Assembly (NCBI GenBank): GCA_011049465.1
Contig: DSBP01000010.1
Location: forward strand, 1-27,254
DNA from: a bacterium
Lineage (GTDB): Bacteria > Oederibacteriota > PGYV01 > DSBP01
Reading direction: 5' to 3'
Length of the DNA: 27,254 nucleotides
The position numbers and the translations under genes were made by a program. Below the pieces are notes generated by a model. That model worked only from the letters and a program-made list of their open reading frames with translations. It searched no databases and was not told the DNA's origin. Shown one piece after another: positions 15,313-21,393 of this stretch; the first letter of the stretch is position 1; every line of letters begins with the position of its first letter.

Positions 15313-15555
15313 ATGTCGGACAAAACAGTGGAAGAAAGAGTAAAAGATGTTGTTGTGGCGCAGCTTGGAGTGGATCCGTCAGAGGTAAAGCCTGAGGCCT
15401 CTTTTGTTGACGACCTTGGCGCGGACTCTCTTGACACAGTGGAGCTTGTAATGGCGCTTGAGGAAGAGTTCGGGCTCGAGATACCTGACGAGGACGCGGA
15501 AAAAATCAAGACAGTGGGAGAGACAATCGAGCACGTAAAATCAAAAATCGGCTGA
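15313..15555 (+). CDS. acpP: Acyl carrier protein
   Basis: An 80-aa acidic four-helix carrier. Ser39 in GADSLDTVEL is the phosphopantetheine attachment site. The sequence follows the canonical fatty-acid ACP pattern, including FVDDLGADSLDTVELVMALE, FGLEIPDEDAEKI and TVGETIEHV. The start has AAGGAGG. It sits between fabG and fabF as in E. coli and should be the main acyl carrier for this pathway and for PlsX. Confidence 0.97.
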   Translation: MSDKTVEERVKDVVVAQLGVDPSEVKPEASFVDDLGADSLDTVELVMALEEEFGLEIPDEDAEKIKTVGETIEHVKSKIG

Positions 15556-15591
15556 TTCTTCCCGAATACAAAGAATACAAGAGGTTCCATA

Positions 15592-16836
15592 ATGGATAAG
15601 AAGAGAGTGGTAATAACAGGCATGGGCCTGCTGACGCCGGTGGGTAACAACACAGAGGACACATGGGCGGCCCTCCTCGCGGGAAAGAGCGGGGTTGCGC
15701 GCATTACCCTGTTTGACGCGTCCCAACACGAGACCCAAATCGGCGGAGAGATAAAGAACTTTGACCCGACAGAGGTCATGGAAAAGAAAGAGATAAGAAG
15801 GACGCCGCGCTTCATCCAGTACGCGCTGAAGACCGCGAAAGAGGCCATTGAGATGTCAAAGCTGGATTTAAACAGCATTGATAAGGACAGGGTCGCGGTA
15901 ATAGTGGGCTCCGGCATAGGCGGCCTGAATGTGATGGAGGAGCAGACAAAGATACTGCTTGAGAAGGGGCCGGGAAGGGTTTCGCCTTTCCTGATACCCA
16001 TGCTCATAACAAACATGGCAGGTGCCTTTGTCTCCATGAAATACGATTTTCGCGGGCCAAACTTCTCAATTGTAACGGCATGCGCGACAGGCACGCACTC
16101 GCTCGGCGAGGCGGCAAAGATGATACAGCGCGGCGACTGTGATGTCGCGGTCGCGGGCGGAGTTGAGGGCTCGATGACGCCTCTTGGGCTGGCGGGATTC
16201 TGCTCAGCCAAGAGCCTCTCGGTAAGGAACGATGACCCGGAACGCGCCTCAAGGCCCTTTGACGGAGACAGGGACGGGTTTGTAATGTCGGACGGCGCGG
16301 GGCTGCTGGTTCTTGAGTCCCTTGAGCACGCCAAGGCGCGCGGCGCGCATATAATAGCCGAGTATGCCGGTTACGGAGCCTCGGACGACGCTTATCATAT
16401 GACAGCGCCGCCTGAGGACGGGGCAGGAGGCGTGTTGTGCATGAGAAACGCCCTGAAGGACGCGGGCGTGAAGCCTGAGGAGATTCAGTATGTAAACGCT
16501 CACGGCACGTCAACAAAGCTTAATGACAAGACTGAAACTGTTGTCATTAAAACGGTGTTTGGAGCGCACGCGAAGAACCTTCTGATAAGTTCCACAAAAT
16601 CAATGACGGGCCATATGCTCGGCGCCACAGGGTCGGTTGAGGCCGCTATCTGTGCCTTAAGCATAAGGGACGGGGTTGTGCATCCCACAATCAACCAGAC
16701 CACGCCTGACCCGGATTGTGATTTGAATTATGTGCCGAACGTAAAAAAAGAGGCGGAGATAAATGTGGCGGCCTCGAATTCCTTTGGTTTTGGCGGCCAC
16801 AATGCCACTATCATAATAAAAAGGTATCAGCCGTAA
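15592..16836 (+). CDS. fabF: Beta-ketoacyl-ACP synthase II
   Basis: FabF condenses acyl-ACP with malonyl-ACP during elongation. The 414-aa thiolase-fold protein begins KKRVVITGMGLLTPVGNN. The catalytic residues are C164 (TACATGTHSLGEA), H304 (NAHGTSTKLND) and H341 (SMTGHMLGATG), each one place from the E. coli numbering. The C-terminal SNSFGFGGHNATIIIKR is typical. The start codon follows GAGG. No decarboxylase-type substitution of the cysteine is present. Confidence 0.96.
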   Translation: MDKKRVVITGMGLLTPVGNNTEDTWAALLAGKSGVARITLFDASQHETQIGGEIKNFDPTEVMEKKEIRRTPRFIQYALKTAKEAIEMSKLDLNSIDKDRVAVIVGSGIGGLNVMEEQTKILLEKGPGRVSPFLIPMLITNMAGAFVSMKYDFRGPNFSIVTACATGTHSLGEAAKMIQRGDCDVAVAGGVEGSMTPLGLAGFCSAKSLSVRNDDPERASRPFDGDRDGFVMSDGAGLLVLESLEHAKARGAHIIAEYAGYGASDDAYHMTAPPEDGAGGVLCMRNALKDAGVKPEEIQYVNAHGTSTKLNDKTETVVIKTVFGAHAKNLLISSTKSMTGHMLGATGSVEAAICALSIRDGVVHPTINQTTPDPDCDLNYVPNVKKEAEINVAASNSFGFGGHNATIIIKRYQP

Positions 16837-16839
16837 GCG

Positions 16840-17505
16840 ATGAAATCCGGGGCCATAGGAAGATTCCTGGAAAAAAAGGGCCTCTCAGGCTCAAAAGAGA
16901 TTGAAGAAGCGCTTACTCACAAGTCAGCGGAGTTGCCTCATTATGAAAGGCTTGAGTTCCTCGGCGACGCTGTAATAGGCCTCGTGGTAAGCGAATTTTT
17001 ATATGAGAATTTTTATCACGAGGACGTGGGGGAAATGGCAAGGCTGAAAGGCTACCTTGTCAGCAGGGATGTTCTTTACAGGATAGGAGTCAAAAACAGG
17101 ATAGCTGAGGCGGCCAAAACCGGGAACACGCTGAAGCGCGCCGAGATAAGAAAGAATAAAAATATCGTCAGCGATATGGTTGAGTCTGTCATCGGCGCTG
17201 TTTACCTCCTTTTGGGCCTTGAGGAGACGCGCGCCCTGATAAACACCGTTTACAGCTCTGAATATAAACTGATAAAGAAAAAGAGGGACCTGGGCGATTA
17301 TAAGTCGGAGCTTCAGATGAAGTCCCTCGGAGCGGGGTACGGCCTTCCGGAATACACCATTACAAAGTCCGCCGGAAAGGAACACAGCAAAAGGTTTTAT
17401 GTGGCGGCGGGAATAAACGGAATAATAAGAGGCAGAGGCTCGGGAGCCTCTTTGAAAGAGGCGGAGCAGTCAGCCGCGAAGCAGGCATTGAAAAAACATT
17501 TTTGA
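16840..17505 (+). CDS. rnc: Ribonuclease III
   Basis: RNase III cleaves double-stranded RNA in rRNA and mRNA processing. The 221-aa protein has the catalytic signature ERLEFLGDAV with E36, E39 and D43, and the second acidic pair D112 and E115 in SDMVESVIGAVY. A C-terminal dsRNA-binding domain runs from about 148, ending GRGSGASLKEAEQSAAKQAL. It starts three bases after the fabF stop codon with little of a ribosome site, so it is probably translated by coupling. The fab-rnc linkage is common in bacteria. Confidence 0.96.
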   Translation: MKSGAIGRFLEKKGLSGSKEIEEALTHKSAELPHYERLEFLGDAVIGLVVSEFLYENFYHEDVGEMARLKGYLVSRDVLYRIGVKNRIAEAAKTGNTLKRAEIRKNKNIVSDMVESVIGAVYLLLGLEETRALINTVYSSEYKLIKKKRDLGDYKSELQMKSLGAGYGLPEYTITKSAGKEHSKRFYVAAGINGIIRGRGSGASLKEAEQSAAKQALKKHF

Positions 17506-17518
17506 GGAGGATTAAGAG

Positions 17519-18694
17519 ATGAATTATTTTCTTTCAGACGAAGAACAGATGATTATTGAGACGGCAAGGGAGCTGGCGCAGAAAAAGATAAAGCCCATCC
17601 GCGAAAAATGCGATGAAGAGGGGATTTTTCCGTGGGACATAGTCAATGAGATGGCGGAACTGGGGCTGAGCGGGCTTTACATACCGGAGGAATACGGCGG
17701 AATGGCGCCTGAAGGCTCAAAGGGAATACTCAGGCTTGTCATAATGACAGAGGAGCTCTCAAAGGTGTGCGGCGGCATATCGCTTGCTGTCGCGGCATCC
17801 GCGCTCGGCACTTTTCCGATACTTTTGGGCGCGACCCCGGAGCAGAAGAAAAAATTCCTGCCCGGCATAGCGTCGGGCAAAAGGCTCGCGGCCTTCGGCC
17901 TGACCGAGGCTGACGCGGGCTCGGACGCGGGAGCCATGAGGACAACTGCCGTTAAAAAGGGAGATAAATACGTCATAAACGGGACAAAACAGTGGATAAC
18001 AAACGGAGGCGAGGCCGAGGTATACACGGTATTTGCCATGACAGACAAGTCAAAGGGGACGAGGGGATGCTCCTGTTTCATAGTTGAAAAGGGCACGCCC
18101 GGGTTTACCTTTGGCAAAAAAGAGCACAAGATGGGAATAAGGGCATCATCAACCACAGAGCTTATTTTTCAGGACTGCGAGATTCCGGCGGAAAACCTTG
18201 TGGGCGGAAAAGAGGGCACGGGTTTTATTCACGCTGTCGGAACGCTTAACCATTCAAGGCCCGGCGTGGCAGCCCAGGCGCTCGGCATCGCGGCCGGCGC
18301 GCTTGACGAGGCGCTTTTGTATTCGAGGCAGCGCGAGCAGTTTGGCGTGAAAATCTCCTCGTTCCAGGCAATCCAGCACATGCTCGCGAACATGGCGGTT
18401 GAGGTTGAGGCTGCGCGCGCCCTTGTTTACGCCGTATCGCGCGATGTTGACGCGGGCGCCAAGGATTTCGCCAAGGAATCCGCGATGTGCAAATACTACG
18501 CGTCAGAGGTCGCGATGCGCGTGGCCACAAACGCGGTGCAGGTATTCGGCGGTTACGGATACATGAAAGAATACCCCGTTGAAAAAATGATGAGAGACGC
18601 GAAAATCACCCAGATATACGAGGGGACGAGCCAGATACAGCTCAATGAGATAGCCGCGAAGATGATTAAAGAAGCGGCGATGAGGAAGAGATAG
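17519..18694 (+). CDS. Acyl-CoA dehydrogenase, short/medium-chain type
   Basis: A 391-aa FAD enzyme that introduces the 2,3 double bond into acyl-CoA, or runs in reverse as in butyryl-CoA dehydrogenase. The flavin motifs FGLTEADAGSDAGAM and QWITNGGEA are present. The catalytic base is E368 in IYEGTSQIQ, the position used by short- and medium-chain enzymes rather than the isovaleryl or long-chain location. QVFGGYGYMKEYPVEKMMRDAKI is the family C-terminus. An AGGAGG-type site lies before the ATG. The following etfB and etfA encode its electron acceptor, as in clostridial bcd-etfB-etfA; chain length is not decided by sequence. Confidence 0.93.
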   Translation: MNYFLSDEEQMIIETARELAQKKIKPIREKCDEEGIFPWDIVNEMAELGLSGLYIPEEYGGMAPEGSKGILRLVIMTEELSKVCGGISLAVAASALGTFPILLGATPEQKKKFLPGIASGKRLAAFGLTEADAGSDAGAMRTTAVKKGDKYVINGTKQWITNGGEAEVYTVFAMTDKSKGTRGCSCFIVEKGTPGFTFGKKEHKMGIRASSTTELIFQDCEIPAENLVGGKEGTGFIHAVGTLNHSRPGVAAQALGIAAGALDEALLYSRQREQFGVKISSFQAIQHMLANMAVEVEAARALVYAVSRDVDAGAKDFAKESAMCKYYASEVAMRVATNAVQVFGGYGYMKEYPVEKMMRDAKITQIYEGTSQIQLNEIAAKMIKEAAMRKR

Positions 18695-18718
18695 GAATAA
18701 ATTTAAAGGAGGAAAATG

Positions 18719-19507
18719 ATGAAAATAGTTGTTTGTATTAAGCAGGTCCCTGACACAACGGATATCAAGGTTGACCCTGATACGGGCGCGCTTAAAAGGG
18801 AGACAGCCGGCACGGTCATGAACCCTTTTGACATGTACGCTGTGGAAGAGGGATTGAGGCTCAGGGAAAAGCTGGGAGGCACAGTCACTGTTTTGACAAT
18901 GGGCCCGCCCATGGCAAAAGAGATGCTTAAAGTTACCATAGGAATGGGCGTTGACGAGGCTGTGCTTATCTCGGATAAAAAGCTCGCGGGATCTGATACG
19001 TGGGCGACCGCTTACGCGCTCTCAAAGGCGTGTGAAAAGGCCGGTTTTGACCTTTTGATTTTCGGAAAGCAGGCGGTTGACGGCGACACCGCGCATGTGG
19101 GGCCCTCTACGGCAACATATCTTAAGATACCCTCGCTTACATGGGTAAAAAAGATAAGGGAATCGTCGGATACGGAGATAACCGTTGAAAAGATGATGGA
19201 GGACGGCGTGGATGTGGTGAAGACAAAGCTTCCCGCGGCCATAACCGTCGTAAAGGAGATAAACGAGCCGAGGCTCGAGTCGCTTAAGGGAAAAATGAGG
19301 GCGAAAAAATACGAGCCCGCTGTATGGAGCCTTGAGGACATAGGCGGAGACGAGTCAATGGTGGGGCTGAAAAATTCGCCCACAAGAGTGGCAAAGAGCT
19401 GGTCCGCCACAAGGCAGCCCGGCAAGGCAGAGATGCTGTCCGGGGAAAATGAGCAGATTGCGGATACTTTGTTTGCCAAAATAAAAGAACTCGGGTTCAT
19501 AAAATAG
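18719..19507 (+). CDS. etfB: Electron transfer flavoprotein subunit beta
   Basis: EtfB binds AMP or a second FAD and forms a heterodimer with EtfA that carries electrons from acyl-CoA dehydrogenase. The protein is 262 aa from the second of two adjacent ATGs, which lies six bases from AAGGAGG; the first, at 18716, is only three away. It begins KIVVCIKQVPDTTDIKVDPD and contains MNPFDMYAVEEGL, FGKQAVDGDTAHVGP and KEINEPRLESLKGKMRAKK, the beta-subunit signature. Whether it bifurcates electrons needs the structure of the flavin site. Confidence 0.94.
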   Translation: MKIVVCIKQVPDTTDIKVDPDTGALKRETAGTVMNPFDMYAVEEGLRLREKLGGTVTVLTMGPPMAKEMLKVTIGMGVDEAVLISDKKLAGSDTWATAYALSKACEKAGFDLLIFGKQAVDGDTAHVGPSTATYLKIPSLTWVKKIRESSDTEITVEKMMEDGVDVVKTKLPAAITVVKEINEPRLESLKGKMRAKKYEPAVWSLEDIGGDESMVGLKNSPTRVAKSWSATRQPGKAEMLSGENEQIADTLFAKIKELGFIK

Positions 19508-19519
19508 GAGGCATGTAAA

Positions 19520-20527
19520 ATGGCGGATTTCAACAAGGCTGATTATAAGGGCGTATGGGTCTTCGCTGAACAGCGAAACGGCGTAATGCACAACGTGGCT
19601 TTTGAGCTGCTTGGAAAGGGGCGCGAGCTCGCGGGAGAGCTTAAGACAGAGCTTGCGGCGGTACTCATAGGAAAGGATATAAAGCCGCTGGCGCAGGAGC
19701 TGATAGCGGCCGGCGCTGACAAGGTATATGTTGTCGATAACCCGGCGCTTGCGCATTTTAATGATGAGGTTTATTCTTCGGTATTGAGGGACATCGCGGC
19801 TGAATACAAGCCTGAAATCATTCTCGCGGGCGCGACATCGGTCGGAAGGGCCTTTTTTCCGAGGGTCTCGATACTCTTAAACGCGGGCCTGACCGCGGAC
19901 TGCACTGCCTTTGAGCTTGATTTGGCCGAGAGAAACCTCTTTCAGATAAGGCCCGCTTTTGGAGGCAGCCTTATGGCAAAAATCATCACGCCCGAGAGGC
20001 GGCCGCAGATGGCGACCGCGCGCTATAAGGTCTTTAAGGCGCTTGAAAAGGACGCGTCAAGGACAGGAGAGATAATAGAGCCAAAGATAAACGATGATAG
20101 TTTCAAATCCATATCGCAGTTTGTCGAGTTCATTGAGGAGGTTGAGACAACGGTCAACCTATCCGAGGCCGATATAATAGTATCGGGCGGCAGGGGAATG
20201 GGAAGCGGCGATAATTTCAGGCTGATAAAGGAGCTGGCAGAGTCGCTTGGAGGCGCGGTGGGCGCGTCGAGGGCGGCAGTTGACTCGGGCTGGATACAAT
20301 ACTCGCACCAGGTCGGCCAGACAGGAAAGACCGTCTCGCCGAAGCTTTACATAGCCTGCGGAATATCGGGCGCGGTCCAGCATCTCGCGGGAATGCAGAG
20401 CTCGGACATAATCGTGGCGATTAACAAGGACCCTGAAGCGCCCATATTCGGCGTTGCCAAATTCGGGATTGTAGGGGATATCTTTTCGGTTGTGCCCGCG
20501 ATAATAGAGCGGATGAAGAAGAGGTAG
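19520..20527 (+). CDS. etfA: Electron transfer flavoprotein subunit alpha
   Basis: The 335-aa alpha subunit carries the electron-transferring FAD. The C-terminal FAD domain shows GRGMGSGDNFRLIKELAESL, GASRAAVDSGWIQYSHQVGQTGKTVSPKLYIACGISGA and the terminal NKDPEAPIFGVAKFGIVGDIF, all strongly conserved. There is no N-terminal ferredoxin domain. It follows etfB by 12 nt and is the last metabolic gene of the long operon. A hairpin separates it from the HEPN/MNT pair. Confidence 0.95.
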   Translation: MADFNKADYKGVWVFAEQRNGVMHNVAFELLGKGRELAGELKTELAAVLIGKDIKPLAQELIAAGADKVYVVDNPALAHFNDEVYSSVLRDIAAEYKPEIILAGATSVGRAFFPRVSILLNAGLTADCTAFELDLAERNLFQIRPAFGGSLMAKIITPERRPQMATARYKVFKALEKDASRTGEIIEPKINDDSFKSISQFVEFIEEVETTVNLSEADIIVSGGRGMGSGDNFRLIKELAESLGGAVGASRAAVDSGWIQYSHQVGQTGKTVSPKLYIACGISGAVQHLAGMQSSDIIVAINKDPEAPIFGVAKFGIVGDIFSVVPAIIERMKKR

Positions 20528-20528
20528 C

Positions 20529-20543
20529 GCCGCTGACAGCGGC
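20529..20543 (+). promoter_or_regulatory. Small hairpin between etfA and the HEPN gene
   Basis: GCCGCTG-A-CAGCGGC is a perfect inverted repeat with no following T run, so it is not a full terminator. It sits just after the etfA stop codon and before the weak AGGGGG ribosome site of the HEPN gene. It could lower expression of the pair or stabilise the upstream message. Confidence 0.4.
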
Positions 20544-20554
20544 AGGGGGCTGAA

Positions 20555-20959
20555 GTGAAACTTGATATTTCGTCTTTGGAAAAGGCATTGGAGACGCTTG
20601 AGACCGCGATAACCCAGGTAAACGGCCTTGACACATCCAACCCGCTTAAAACCACGGCAAGAGACGGCGCCATTCAGCGCTTTGAATACACATTTGAGCT
20701 TTCGTGGAAGATGATAAAACGCTACCTTGAGATGTACATGGCGGACAAGGCGGATGAACTCTCAGCCAAGGACCTTTTCCGGAGGGGCGCTGAAGCAGGG
20801 CTTATAACAGAACCCGCGAAATGGTTCGTATTCAGGGAGGCGCGAAACAGGACAACCCACACCTATAACAGAGCCGCTGCTGAAGAGGTGTATAAGGCCG
20901 CGGAAGAATTTGTTCCGCACGCGAAGGAGCTTGCCGCGAAACTTAAGGAGAAGGCGTGA
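20555..20959 (+). CDS. HEPN-domain protein, HI0074-type (HepT-like)
   Basis: A 134-aa helical protein of the HI0074 'nucleotidyltransferase substrate-binding' family within the HEPN superfamily. The RNase-type HEPN motif is intact: R97-N-x3-H102-x-Y104 in REARNRTTHTY. In characterised HepT toxins this RX4HXY motif is the RNA-cleaving site, and its tyrosine is AMPylated by the partner MNT enzyme. RFEYTFELSWKMIKRYLE is also typical of HI0074 proteins. It has a GTG start and overlaps the next gene by four bases. The pair may be a type VII toxin-antitoxin system; activity is inferred from motif and pairing only. Confidence 0.82.
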   Translation: MKLDISSLEKALETLETAITQVNGLDTSNPLKTTARDGAIQRFEYTFELSWKMIKRYLEMYMADKADELSAKDLFRRGAEAGLITEPAKWFVFREARNRTTHTYNRAAAEEVYKAAEEFVPHAKELAAKLKEKA

Positions 20960-21252
20960 TACCGGGAGCGCCCGAATCCGAAATCAGGGAAATACTCGGT
21001 ATTATAAACAAACACCTGCCCCGGGCAAAAGTATGCGCGTTCGGCTCGAGGGCAGCCGGAAACCACAAGCCCTCATCCGACCTTGATATATGCGTTGACG
21101 CGGGCAGAAAAATCACGCTGGAAGAATCAGCTTTGATTAAGAGGGCGCTTGATGAAACCGACCTGCCGTACAGGGTTGATATAATTGACCGGGCGGCTGT
21201 TGACGCCAAATTCCTTGAAATTATCAAAAAAACCGAAGTAATATTGGGTTAA
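20956..21252 (+). CDS. MNT-type minimal nucleotidyltransferase (MntA-like)
   Basis: A 98-aa stand-alone nucleotidyltransferase domain with the complete GSX10DXD motif: G30-S31 followed by D42-L-D44, and a later acidic strand YRVDIID. Such enzymes transfer AMP to their HEPN partner and act as the antitoxin in HepT/MntA systems. The GTG start lies in a GTGA overlap with the HEPN stop, with AAGGAG five bases upstream, so the two are co-translated. Because the active site is complete, a degenerate remnant is unlikely. The order HEPN then MNT is typical. Confidence 0.85.
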   Translation: MIPGAPESEIREILGIINKHLPRAKVCAFGSRAAGNHKPSSDLDICVDAGRKITLEESALIKRALDETDLPYRVDIIDRAAVDAKFLEIIKKTEVILG

Positions 21253-21310
21253 AAGCATTTTAGAGGGGGGGAGCGGGGTTTTTTTTAACACTGTTTTAAT
21301 CGGTTTTTCC

Positions 21311-21339
21311 TTGAATTATAAACTGCCCTGTGTTATTAT
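21311..21339 (+). promoter_or_regulatory. ppdK promoter, extended -10
   Basis: TTGAAT (21311-21316), a 17-nt spacer and TATTAT (21334-21339) with TG one base upstream (21331-21332) form an extended -10 promoter. The leader is about 48 nt. Between the MNT stop and this promoter are a run of seven G and a run of eight T (21265-21287) that may end the upstream transcript without a clean stem. Confidence 0.6.
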
Positions 21340-21393
21340 CTAAACGTTGTTTTTAAGTGCCGGAATAAAAAAATCTTCAAGGAGGATATAGAA

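Noticed and set aside
15270..16334. 354-codon antisense frame opposite acpP-fabF
   Set aside because: It is long only because of codon bias in the two conserved genes on the + strand; its serine-rich translation has no domain and no ribosome site.
21250..21290. Intrinsic terminator after the MNT gene
   Set aside because: There is a run of eight T but the sequence before it is a G run without a matching C-rich arm, so no convincing stem can be drawn.
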